Source of the DNA: Paenibacillus massiliensis 2301065 = DSM 16942
GTDB taxonomy: Bacteria; Bacillota; Bacilli; Paenibacillales; Paenibacillaceae
NCBI RefSeq assembly: GCF_000377505.1
Contig: NZ_KB898189.1
Coordinates: 62,001-126,000 of the forward strand
Reading direction: 5' to 3'
Length of the DNA: 64,000 nt
Shown here: positions 43,726-53,200 of the stretch, one piece after another
Layout of the letters: each line of letters opens with the position of its first letter
Numbering within the stretch: position 1 is the first letter of the stretch
Made by a program: the position numbers and the translations under genes
Notes under the pieces: model-generated
Databases searched by the model: none
Told to the model about the DNA's origin: nothing
The model's input: only the letters and a program-made list of their open reading frames with translations

Positions 43726-44694
43726 CTATTTGCTGCCATTATCCAGCTTGTCCAGACGCTCCTGTGCATTCGGCGACAGGAATATATTGAGAAGCCCCAT
43801 GATATTGTTAGTCTCTGCTCTTGCCTCTTGGTAGGCTGCTGCGAATGCTTCAGGCTGTGCTGCCGGATCTTGAATTGCGGCCAGCTTCGCCCAGGCAGGC
43901 TTGGTTAGCGTGTCATACTTCGTGAACATAATCGTGTCCGAGGAGGTTATCCCGCTAGGCAGCCACGAATCCAAAGAAGAAGCTTCCTGGAAGAATCGAA
44001 GCGAATTACGCGCCGACTCACTGGTGAAGTCGTTGGTCCGCTGAGCCTCCTCCAGGATCAGCAATCCTTCTCTCGACAAAAATAGTACCTTCACCAGCGC
44101 TCTCTCCGTATTAGAGGCCTCGTTCCATGTCTTATAGGTCTCCTCTGGTGCAAGCCCTGTTGTGAAGAATGTGTACGCATCCTGAATATATTGCTCTGAA
44201 TTCGGATGGATGGCCTCCTCTGTCTCTACATTGACTACTGAATCCCCGAAATTGGCTACAGTGATGTTGCCCGTATCCTGCACCTTCACTCGACGGATGG
44301 GATGCTCCTTAATGCGAATGAAGCCATGCTCATCCACATACGAGCCCAGCTCCTCCTGCGAGGTCTCTAATCCGAGATGTCCAGCGGGACTGGCCGTCCC
44401 TGAGTCTGTAGCTGTGTCTTCAGCTGCTTGCGTTCCAGTCGTCTCACTTGCCCCGTCTTCTGTCTTCGTATCATTAGTAGCCGGCTGACCTGTCTCCTGC
44501 CCGACCTGGATATCACTGTCGATATTCGGACTGTCGAGCGTCTGTCCATCACCACTACCTTTACCACTACCGCATGCATTCAGCAGAACGATGATTAATC
44601 CGATCATGAGCAGCTTCAAGCTGACACTGCCTCTGAATCTGTCCATTAGGCTTGATTGGTGTACTGTGCTGTGATCCTGATGTCCTGTCTTCAA
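43726..44694 (-). CDS. Lipoprotein of unknown function
   Basis: A 322-residue protein that appears to start at TTG (44694), with GAGGAG twelve bases upstream; an ATG at 44646 would still keep the lipobox. Signal VSLKLLMIGLIIVL ends at LNAC (Cys-41). A Thr/Asp/Glu/Ser-rich low-complexity linker (about 45-105) is followed by a helical domain with FFTTGLAPEETYKTWNE and FLSREGLLILEEAQ. I do not recognise it. It is a surface lipoprotein of a single-gene unit. Confidence 0.65.
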   Translation of the reverse strand: MKTGHQDHSTVHQSSLMDRFRGSVSLKLLMIGLIIVLLNACGSGKGSGDGQTLDSPNIDSDIQVGQETGQPATNDTKTEDGASETTGTQAAEDTATDSGTASPAGHLGLETSQEELGSYVDEHGFIRIKEHPIRRVKVQDTGNITVANFGDSVVNVETEEAIHPNSEQYIQDAYTFFTTGLAPEETYKTWNEASNTERALVKVLFLSREGLLILEEAQRTNDFTSESARNSLRFFQEASSLDSWLPSGITSSDTIMFTKYDTLTKPAWAKLAAIQDPAAQPEAFAAAYQEARAETNNIMGLLNIFLSPNAQERLDKLDNGSK

Positions 44695-44906
44695 AACAAA
44701 TACCCACTCCTCTATGTCTTCTTATGTAGTCTCTTACAAATAATGCACTTATTGCATCATAGTACAATGCGGCGACAAATCATATCAGCTTGTGGTAGCC
44801 TTTTTTTAAGAACTTTGTACCAATTCCCCTTATTAGCTGAAGTCATCTATTCGTACTCAGTCTCTGGTTCATTTCATATTTATGCAATTGCGAAATAGTA
44901 GAAATT
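44695..44906. other. Upstream region of the 322-aa lipoprotein
   Basis: About 210 bases, AT-rich, with no gene visible. Together with the terminator and 44946-45092 it makes a 398-base gap without coding sequence. Confidence 0.4.
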
Positions 44907-44945
44907 CAAAACGCCCTGGAGACTATTCACAGCCCTCCAAGGCGT
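44907..44945 (-). terminator. Hairpin downstream of the dehydrogenase gene
   Basis: ACGCCCTGGAG (44911-44921) pairs with CTCCAAGGCGT (44935-44945), one G-U, followed by TTTTGAAT on the minus strand. Confidence 0.6.
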
Positions 44946-45092
44946 ACAGTTGTAGCTTAGCGATTATTGAATAATCCTATAGCAGTACCTTGAGCGAATC
45001 TAATTTCGCATCGAAAAAGGCTCCCCGCTTGCAGCGACTCTACACTCACACTTGATCTCGATACTGGTTAAGGTGCCGGTCAAGTCACTAGT

Positions 45093-45977
45093 CTAGTCCT
45101 GGAACCAGCGCTTATAGAGCACCTGCGTGCCCTTCTCCTCATAGCCCAGAGCAGCCAACTCGCGATAGAGAGATTCTGCCAGAGCCAGGCCCGGTGTCTC
45201 CAGCTTCATCTCTTTGGCAGCCTCAAGGGCGATCCCCATATCCTTGATAAAATGCTTCACATAAAAGCCCGGCTCAAAATCACCCGCGATCATCCGCGGG
45301 CCGAGATTGCTTAACGACCAGCTACCCGCAGCCCCGGATTCGATGCTTTTCAGTACCTGCGCCGGGTCCAGACCAGCAGTACGTGCATAAGCCAGCGCTT
45401 CACACACACCAATCATTCCCGCTGCGATGGCAATCTGATTGCACATCTTCGTGTGCTGTCCTGCTCCTGGCTTACCTTGTAGCACCACATTGGCTCCCAT
45501 AAGCTCCAAGATCGGCAGCACGGCTGCGAAGTCATCCTCCGCACCACCGCACATGATGGACAGTCTCGCGTCCCGTGCTCCAATATCTCCACCGGATACG
45601 GGAGCATCCAGTGCATACAATCCCCTCGCTGCTGCAGCTTCATGAATCCGCGCAGCCAGAAGTGGACTGGAGGTCGTCATGTCAATGAGATAAGCACCTT
45701 TCTTGGCATGCTGGACCAGCCCCTCTGTCCCCAGATATACCTCTTCCACATCCTTGGGATAGCCAATCATCGTGATGATCACGTCACAGATCTCCGCAAG
45801 ATGTGCAGGCGATTCCTGCCACACAGCACCCAGCTCAATCAGCTCCTGCGCCTTTGCAGCTGTCCTTGTGTACACATGCAGCTCATATCCGGCCCGCCTG
45901 ATATGCCCAGCCATGCTTTTCCCCATGACACCAATACCAATAAAACCAACAACCGTCTTTCCTGGCTCCAATCCCAT
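45093..45977 (-). CDS. Beta-hydroxyacid dehydrogenase (3-hydroxyisobutyrate / tartronate-semialdehyde type)
   Basis: A 294-residue NAD(P)-dependent enzyme; GGAAGGGG precedes the ATG at 45977. The N-terminal Rossmann motif is GFIGIGVMG with the family LGxMG pattern as IGVMGKSMAG, the substrate motif is DAPVSGGDIGA, and the catalytic Lys lies in GAGQHTKMCNQ. It reduces or oxidises a short beta-hydroxy acid; members include 3-hydroxyisobutyrate dehydrogenase of valine degradation and GarR. No pathway partners are adjacent, so specificity is open. Confidence 0.88.
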   Translation of the reverse strand: MGLEPGKTVVGFIGIGVMGKSMAGHIRRAGYELHVYTRTAAKAQELIELGAVWQESPAHLAEICDVIITMIGYPKDVEEVYLGTEGLVQHAKKGAYLIDMTTSSPLLAARIHEAAAARGLYALDAPVSGGDIGARDARLSIMCGGAEDDFAAVLPILELMGANVVLQGKPGAGQHTKMCNQIAIAAGMIGVCEALAYARTAGLDPAQVLKSIESGAAGSWSLSNLGPRMIAGDFEPGFYVKHFIKDMGIALEAAKEMKLETPGLALAESLYRELAALGYEEKGTQVLYKRWFQD

Positions 45978-46351
45978 ATCCCTACCCCTTCCTGTGCCTT
46001 CATCATCCCACATCATGTTCTTTTGTGAAAGCAGAGCTGTCCTGATGCTATTATAGCTTACAAAAAATACATACTAAAAGTCTGTTTCTAGGACATTATT
46101 CCTGATTTTGAAAAAAAGTATGATTAATTTGGTGTGCAAACAATACATTCCATGTTAGGAATTAAGACTCCTGCATATTTCGCCAATATTGGTTATGATT
46201 AGGTGTATTGAGTATTTGCATAACCATTATGCAGTACTGAATAAAGAGGGTTCTGTGTTTTCTTTTATTGCTATTACCATGAAGGCAGTCTGGAATAAAG
46301 AAGTGTTACACGACACAAGCAGAATCCCTAACTACATTAGGGGGTATAATT
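45978..46351. other. Divergent intergenic region of 374 bases
   Basis: AT-rich upstream region of the dehydrogenase (minus) and the DUF6612-type lipoprotein (plus). I see no gene and no clear promoter pair beyond AT-rich -10-like words. Confidence 0.35.
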
Positions 46352-47203
46352 GTGAAGAAATGGACATCAATTGCAGTGGGGTTGCTCGCGGCGATCAGCA
46401 TCACCGCATGTGGTAGCAACAGCGCTGCTCCACAAGAGGCGGCTCCGGCCGCAGGTACAGGTACAGCTACTCAAGCAGAGGCATTGCCAACAGCTCAGGA
46501 ATTGATCGAGAAGGTTGCTAGTGAGGGAGCCAATCTGAAGAGCTTCCACATGCAAAGCAGCATCAACCAAGACATGAAGATCACAGCTGGTGAGAATACA
46601 CAGGATCAGAAGCTCAATATGACTATTGACATGGATTATGTAGGTGAGCCACTTGGCGTCTATTCGGAGATTGTTACCGAAATGCCTGGTGTTGCCGAGA
46701 AAACAACCATGAAGCAGTACATTACCGAAAAAGCTGCCTACATGGAAAATGCCGGAACGTGGATGAAGCTGCCTGATGCGACCATTACAAAACTGGTTGA
46801 ACAGATGAAAGCACAAGGGAATCCTGAGGAGCAGCTGAAGCAGCTCAGCTCGATCCTTGACGAAGTTAACGTCTCCGAGAAGGATGGACAATACTTCATG
46901 GAAGCCAAGATTTCTGGCGATAACGTAAAAGCCTTGGCCGAGAAATTTCTGAGTCAAAGTGGTGCTGCCGACGAACAGCTATCGGCGATGCTGCAGCAAA
47001 TGAACCTGAAGAGTATGGAGATCAGCTATCTGATTGATAAAAAGACCTATTTCCCACTTAGCTCCACTGTCAAAATGCAGATGGACATGAGCATGGATGG
47101 GCAATCACTTGATATGAGCATGGCCATGGACGCTACCTTCTCCAAGCTTAACGAGGTGGAAGCTATTTCGATCCCGCAAGAGGTTATCGACAGCGCACAA
47201 TAA
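46352..47203 (+). CDS. LppX/LprG-like DUF6612 lipoprotein
   Basis: A 283-residue lipoprotein starting at GTG after TTAGGGGG. Signal KKWTSIAVGLLAAIS ends at ITAC (Cys-20), then an Ala/Thr linker. The mature domain (AQELIEKVASEGANLKSFHM, then long paired beta strands with repeated Met-rich stretches such as MDMSMDGQSLDMSMAMD) fits the DUF6612 family related to LolA-like half-barrel lipoproteins. It may bind a lipid or ligand at the membrane surface. It is followed by a strong terminator. Confidence 0.8.
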   Translation: MKKWTSIAVGLLAAISITACGSNSAAPQEAAPAAGTGTATQAEALPTAQELIEKVASEGANLKSFHMQSSINQDMKITAGENTQDQKLNMTIDMDYVGEPLGVYSEIVTEMPGVAEKTTMKQYITEKAAYMENAGTWMKLPDATITKLVEQMKAQGNPEEQLKQLSSILDEVNVSEKDGQYFMEAKISGDNVKALAEKFLSQSGAADEQLSAMLQQMNLKSMEISYLIDKKTYFPLSSTVKMQMDMSMDGQSLDMSMAMDATFSKLNEVEAISIPQEVIDSAQ

Positions 47204-47214
47204 GATCAACACGA

Positions 47215-47256
47215 ACAAAACCTCCTGTACCTTAGTCAAGGTGCAGGAGGTTTTGT
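47215..47256 (+). terminator. Strong 19-bp terminator
   Basis: ACAAAACCTCCTGTACCTT (47215-47233) pairs with AAGGTGCAGGAGGTTTTGT (47238-47256) with a single G-U pair. Part of the left arm (AACAAACCTCCTGCACCTTA) recurs downstream at about 47297-47317. Confidence 0.9.
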
Positions 47257-47452
47257 TGTATGGATTTCATGCTACAAGTGCAAATTAGATTATCATGAAC
47301 AAACCTCCTGCACCTTACTAGTCGTTATATACGAAGCAATTCAACAACAAACGATAATGAAGCGTGCAGAAGCGTGCTGGAGAAGCGTAGCTAAAAGCTT
47401 TCTGAAAGAATGCTTCTTAAGAAGCATAAGTTTAACGAAGAGTAAATAAGCA

Positions 47453-48310
47453 CTACAGGCGTGGCGTATCGACTACCATGAGAATGAACATGATCATTAG
47501 ATAATTGACGGAGAACATGAAATTCACCTTGGCCCAGCGCTCATTCTCCTGAACGCGAAGTCCGCTGATGGTATGCACCAGCCATGCCACGCCGCCAATG
47601 ACCGACACCACCAAGAAAATATATCCGGTATAGCCATATACGAAAAGTAAAATGCCAGCAGGTATTAGCAGAAGTACATAGGGAATCATTTGCAGCTTCG
47701 TACGACGGACGCCCTTTACGACAGGCAGAAGTGGAAAGCCAGCTACCCGATATTCCTCAACCCGACGAATGCCAAGGGACCAGAAGTGCGCGGGCTGCCA
47801 CAGAAACAAAAAGATGAACAGGAGCCATGCACCCAGATCAACCTCTCCACGAACAGCACAATAGCCCATCACCGGAGGCATGGAGCCAGCAATTCCACCA
47901 ATAGAGGTGCTCCAGGTGGAGCTGCGCTTCAGCCACATTGTATACACTACCACATAAACGAACCAGGCAAGCAGTCCCAGCAAGCCTGTGACGGGATTCA
48001 CGAGTAAGAACAAAATTCCGATCCCGATGACCCCGAGCACAATACTATATCCGAAGACAAATGGTAAGGAAAGTCGATCAATGGGCTCAGCACGCTCCCG
48101 CGTTCGTTCCATTCGCTGATCCAGCTCATAGTCCCAATAATTGTTCATTACGCAGGCCGAAGCAATCGTTAGGGTAGTACCGATCAGCATCCAGAGCATA
48201 ATGCCCCAATCCAGCGACCAGCGTGAAGCAATCCAGAAGCCGGCCAAGGAGGCAAATACATTTAACTGCAGCAGCCTAGGCTTGGTTAGACTTATCATGT
48301 CCTTTATCAC
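47453..48310 (-). CDS. ctaB: Protoheme IX farnesyltransferase (heme O synthase)
   Basis: A 286-residue UbiA-family membrane prenyltransferase; CAGGAGG lies eleven bases before the GTG at 48310. The first aspartate motif is NNYWDYELDQRMERTRER (about 67-84) and the second region is LWQPAHFWSLGIRRVEEYRVAGFPLLPVVKG, characteristic of CtaB/CyoE. It attaches a farnesyl group to heme B to make heme O for terminal oxidases. No cytochrome oxidase genes are nearby, so it may be a second copy outside the cta operon. Confidence 0.9.
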   Translation of the reverse strand: MIKDMISLTKPRLLQLNVFASLAGFWIASRWSLDWGIMLWMLIGTTLTIASACVMNNYWDYELDQRMERTRERAEPIDRLSLPFVFGYSIVLGVIGIGILFLLVNPVTGLLGLLAWFVYVVVYTMWLKRSSTWSTSIGGIAGSMPPVMGYCAVRGEVDLGAWLLFIFLFLWQPAHFWSLGIRRVEEYRVAGFPLLPVVKGVRRTKLQMIPYVLLLIPAGILLFVYGYTGYIFLVVSVIGGVAWLVHTISGLRVQENERWAKVNFMFSVNYLMIMFILMVVDTPRL

Positions 48311-48534
48311 TTTGTAAAAATCCTCCTGATGACAATTAGTCCTGCAACGCAAAATATCATTGTACCAGAACTTTGACGAGCCTCCTACCCCCTATAGATA
48401 ATGTACCCTAATTCATCGCATTCACCACTGCCAATGACAGGAGAAATACCAAGAGCCGATTACAGTTATTCTGCAATCGGCTTACTCAGCATTCACATTT
48501 ATGTTGTCCATGACGAGCAATGATTTCTTTCAAT

Positions 48535-49356
48535 CTATACCAGTACTTCCTTAAGTGCAGATTCTACAAGCTCCTGATACTGCTGAATGTGATTCTTCGA
48601 GGCATGTATTCTATATTGCTCGAACAGCCCGACGCTTTTCTTGAAGTCATTTCCACTATTATGCTGAATGGCCGAGGAGAGCAGCTCTAGGACATGCTCC
48701 ACCACTTGTCCAAACCGATGACGCGAAGCATTATATTTAATAAGCTCTAATAGGTACATATGATAATCCGATAAATGCTTAAGCATTTGGGCAGGATTCA
48801 TTAGCGAAATAGATTGTGCCAGAAGAGGCAGCAGGTCGTCAATGAGCAGATGGTGTAGGTTAGCTATGCGGATTAGGGTGACGAGACCAGGGAGGATGTC
48901 TGGCTTGTGCTCAAGCAAAACTTGTGTATATTCATAAAGCTTATCAATACGACCAGACAGAAGGTCAAGCTCCAGCAGCTGTAATCTCGCTATAGATCGA
49001 AAACGCTTTCTTATATGGCACTCCGATTCCTTCGGATCATCGAACCAATCGAGGTGGGAAAAGGCACTTATACAATCTCTCGCCAATCCATACTCGCCCA
49101 TCCTCTTGTATGCAACCCCCTTCATCATATGGCTGTAGCCATAGTAATGTACCAGGGGCTGTTTCATCTGCAATCTCTTGGGATGTACACCATCCTTTCG
49201 GAAGCGCTGCTGCAGCTGGTATGCCTTACCCGCCACAGATGCAAGATGATCCGCATGCATAATCATCGTGCTCCAATCCTCGAAAGAAAGTGCTAATTCA
49301 ATCATGTTTACCAGGGTGTCCAGATTCGTGCTGTTCGACAATACCTTGTCTTCCAA
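48535..49356 (-). CDS. Helical TPR-like protein, HTH-less relative of the XRE-TPR regulator
   Basis: A 273-residue all-helical protein; the TTG at 49356 has GGGAGGAG six bases upstream. It aligns with the C-terminal half of the regulator at 22874-24283: HYYGYSHMMKGVAYKRMGEYGLARDCI matches YYGQSLFYRGIAAEQQGRLDEARSCI, and RLQLLELDLLSGRIDKLYEY matches the corresponding helix pair. No DNA-binding domain is present. It could be a decoy, partner or peptide-binding relative, or simply a truncated paralog. Nothing adjacent explains it. Confidence 0.65.
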   Translation of the reverse strand: MEDKVLSNSTNLDTLVNMIELALSFEDWSTMIMHADHLASVAGKAYQLQQRFRKDGVHPKRLQMKQPLVHYYGYSHMMKGVAYKRMGEYGLARDCISAFSHLDWFDDPKESECHIRKRFRSIARLQLLELDLLSGRIDKLYEYTQVLLEHKPDILPGLVTLIRIANLHHLLIDDLLPLLAQSISLMNPAQMLKHLSDYHMYLLELIKYNASRHRFGQVVEHVLELLSSAIQHNSGNDFKKSVGLFEQYRIHASKNHIQQYQELVESALKEVLV

Positions 49357-49514
49357 CGAATTCTCCTCCCTCAAACAAATTCATATGAAAGGATTATAGA
49401 ATATTATCTACCCTCGGTCAATTTGACATCACGTGCTAAGGTATACGTTTGGAATGATAAAAAATCGGTTAATGAGAACATAACTTTTCTATATATCTCA
49501 GGAGGTTATATTTT

Positions 49515-50084
49515 ATGAAATGGTTCGCTCGTCTTATGCTCGTAGCTGATCTACTTCTCGTAGCTGCATGCTCCAATTCAGGTACAGAACCCGCACAGGA
49601 GGACACAGGAAGTGGACAGGAGGTCGTAACTGAGCCCGATGGCCAGACTCCCGATAATGAGGCAACACCAGAGCCAGGCACTCCTGACGGAACTGAGGAT
49701 ACGAACACCGGACAAGCTGCGATCTTAACGCTGGACCAGGTCCAACAAGCCATCCAGGCTCAAGGGCTGGAGCTTACTGCTGCTTCGCAGGAAAACGACT
49801 GGGTGCTGAATGATGTAGAGCCACAGAGAAATACGCTCAATGGCTCGGCTGATCAGCCAGAGAACAACGAGATCGTCACCATCTATGTCTTCGATTCCGA
49901 GCAGGCTCGGCAGGAGGGATTAGCCAACTTCAACGAACAGACCGCCAATCTCCCAATCAAAAAGCCAGCAGCTATCGAACACAAGAATGTCCTGATTCTG
50001 TACTGGTACAATGCAGAGGAGACGGATAATCCTGCCACGCTCGATACAGCCGTCCAACTCGATCATGCGTTGAAGGCACTTTAA
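49515..50084 (+). CDS. Small lipoprotein of unknown function
   Basis: A 189-residue protein after TCAGGAGG. Signal KWFARLMLVADLLL ends at VAAC (Cys-19). A Pro/Thr/Glu/Asp linker (about 22-70) leads to a compact domain with LDQVQQAIQAQGLEL, IYVFDSEQARQEGLANF and KNVLILYWYN, an alpha/beta pattern seen in DUF4358-like or similar small surface domains. Not assigned. Single-gene unit. Confidence 0.75.
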   Translation: MKWFARLMLVADLLLVAACSNSGTEPAQEDTGSGQEVVTEPDGQTPDNEATPEPGTPDGTEDTNTGQAAILTLDQVQQAIQAQGLELTAASQENDWVLNDVEPQRNTLNGSADQPENNEIVTIYVFDSEQARQEGLANFNEQTANLPIKKPAAIEHKNVLILYWYNAEETDNPATLDTAVQLDHALKAL

Positions 50085-50136
50085 TGGAGGATGATCCTTA
50101 GCAGCTCATTTTCAAGTAATAGCTTGTAAATAACAA

Positions 50137-50180
50137 ACAGGATTGCCTCGCAAGCAGTGAGCTTACGAATGCAATCCTGT
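50137..50180. terminator. Terminator between convergent genes
   Basis: ACAGGATTGC (50137-50146) pairs with GCAATCCTGT (50171-50180) with a 24-base loop, followed by TGTTGTTATG on the plus strand. Confidence 0.6.
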
Positions 50181-50217
50181 TGTTGTTATGCCTTAGACGA
50201 AATGAGCTCCCTTAAGC

Positions 50218-53200
50218 TTATTGTGCTTGACGCGCCTCAAGGGCGTTCAGAAGCAAGGTTACCACTTCGGCACGAGTAGCTTCTGCCAGTGGATTGAACT
50301 GATTGTTGCCAGCACCCTGTACGAGACCTGCATCTACCGCAGCAGCTACATATGAAGCTGCCCATGCTGGGATGCGGCCTGCATCGGTGAATGTCGGCTT
50401 CGCTGCCGGGTCCACCGTCAGACCAAGTGCCCTAACCAGCATTACTGTCATTTCTGTCCGGTTCATGTTCGCGGCTGGGCGGAAGGTTCCGTCCTCATAT
50501 CCGCTAATGATGCCCATTTGCACTGCTTGGGCCACATATGAACGGGACCAGGCCGGAATGTTGTTGGCATCCTGGAAGGAAAGGTTATTGCTGCTAGCCT
50601 CAAGCCTTAATGCTCGCGCCAGCATAACCACAAATTCTGCCCGGCTTGCTTTTGCATTAGGACGGAATTCGCCATTTTCATAGCCATTTACAATTCCAAG
50701 TGCTACTGCCTTTTGAACAGCTTCTCTTGCCCAGTGACTTGCCGTATCCGAGAAGTTCACATTAGAGACTGGTGGAGTTGTGTTATCACCAGGAACCTCT
50801 GGCGTTGTCGGCTGTTCCGGTGTTGTTGGCTCTGGTGTTGTTGGTTGAGTAGGCGTTGGAGCCCCTCCACCGCCGGAGCTGCCACCCGGGGTATTTCCAT
50901 CGATATCGTCGGAGCCGCCACTGCTGGAGCCACCGCCAGGAAGAGGACCTCCCTTAAGATCAATGATGCGCCCTTCCACCCCTTGCTTCACGACACCTAC
51001 CCGATCCAGTTGCTCCAGGAACACCTCGTAATCGACAAGGTTCAGCTCATAATGACGCTGATCTGCCTTCGCTGCCTTCATGGAGCGGTAGAAGTCACCA
51101 CCGTCAGCCATGAAAGAATTCGTAGCTACAATATAGAAAGCATTAGGATCAATATTGCTATACGTGCCATTCGCATTTTGGATCTGAACACGGCGGACAC
51201 GCTCGCCTACCTGTGTCACTTGTCCAGTTGTAGCGTCGATCTTCTCACCCTTCTTGGTCGAGTCATAGTAGAAGCGGAGTCCGGATACTTGCGGGAAACG
51301 TCCTTCTCCAGATTCTACTCCGCTGACACCATTCTCCAGAGCGGCTGTAATTTCCTTACCTGTCATCTTGAGCGCTGTAAGATTGTTGCCGAATGGCATC
51401 ATGGTCAGCAGCCCACCCAAGGTAATGTCTCCCTGAGGCAAGGATGCACGAATACCTCCGCCATTCTGAATGGCTACATAGCCTTTCACATCATTCGCTT
51501 GAACGATGCTTTTGACTTTAGCCAGCATACCGTCAGTCATCAGATTGCCTAGATTGGTCTCCTTCTTGCGGACACTTCCCCGCTCACCGTCAAGGAACAC
51601 CTCAGAGCTTCCTACAATCGTTTTCTTGAATTCGTCAAGCTGAGGAGCATATTCAGACAGAATGGCAGCTGCTTCCGGGTCATCCTTGTAGACGTAAGCT
51701 CCGGAGCCGTCCTTCTGATCCAGGTTCAGTAAGGAGCCTCCCCATGTCTGTAATACGCCCTCTTCATTAAAGGTCACATCCAATTGTCCAAGGGATTGAT
51801 TGTATTCACCTGTCTGCACAATCAACGTCGGCTCGGCTTGCTCATTCACTACCACAGGCTCGGACAGCTTCGTATGAGAATGTCCACCCACAATAATATC
51901 AATGCCTTGTACAGCCTGCGCCAGCTCCAGATCTACCGTGTAACCCAGATGAGAGACAGCGATAATCTTGTTGACACCCTCTTGCTTAAGCATATCTACC
52001 GTAGCATTGGCGCTTGCTACTTGATTCTTGAATACAAGATGCTCACCAGGTGAGGCCAGAGATACGGTATCCGGTGTCGTCAGACCGAAAATACCAATCT
52101 TCTCGCCTTCGACCTCCTTGATGATGGCTGGATAGATCGTAGCCTTGGCTGCTGGCTGACCAATCTCGTTACGGTACAGCCCAGACAAGCTAGGCTCAGC
52201 TGTAAAATCAATGTTCGAGCTCACAAACGGGAATTCAGCCTTCTTGATGAAGTCTGCCAATAAAGCTGGTCCTTTGTCGAACTCATGATTACCGAACGTC
52301 ATCGCATCATATCCCGACAGATTCATGAAGCGTAGATCGGCTAATCCATTGAACAGGTTGAAATACAGTGTACCTGAGAATACATCCCCGGCATCGACAA
52401 GCAGGGTGTTGTCATTGCGATGCTCGTTAATCGCTGTAATACGACGAGGCACATTGTCAAGATGGGCATGTGTATCGTTCGTATGAAGCACACGCAGCTT
52501 GTAATCTCCATCCTGCGGAAGATCCTCGAAGGACAACTGCGCGAGCAACGGATCGTGGTCACTTACTCGCCCATGAGCCTGCTCGAAATCCGCATTCACA
52601 TGTACAACCTCAATAGCCGCTGCCTTAGCCGTCTTACGATCGGTCAGAATATGATCCAGAGTCTGGGAGTTACCGTCATAAATATACGAGTAACGCTTCT
52701 CTTCTGGAAGCTGATCTACCAGATTCGTAAGCTCTTGACCCTTCAGCAGATGCAATGTTCTGGAGAATTGGAAATCATTAAAGTCACCCAGTGCTACGAC
52801 TCTGACGTTCGGATCGCGGTCCACCAATTGCTTAATGAAGCCATTCACGATCGTCGCCTGCTTCGCACGCTGCACCTCACTGCTCCGTACAACAGGCTGC
52901 ACACTGCCATATGGCTTCAGATCGCCACCCTTGGAATTAAAGTGGTTAGCGATAACAACTACCCGCTCATCCTTGAATTGGAACTCCGCAGCCAATGGCT
53001 TACGTGAGCTGGCGAACGCTTCATCACCAGGTGCAATCCGTCCCGGATTCAGCGACAGAGTACCATCTGTGTTCACCTCAACTGGTGTTGCAGCATCGCC
53101 CTTCCCGGCATTGCCTGTCAGACTTACACGGTCAGGGTTATACAGGAAGCCTACCCGGATGTTCGCTCCAGGTGCCCCTCCATCCAGGTTGTTCACTGGG

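Noticed and set aside
50713..51552. 279-codon plus-strand frame opposite the S-layer nuclease
   Set aside because: Shadow of the 5_nucleotid_C and linker region; Cys/Arg-rich nonsense.
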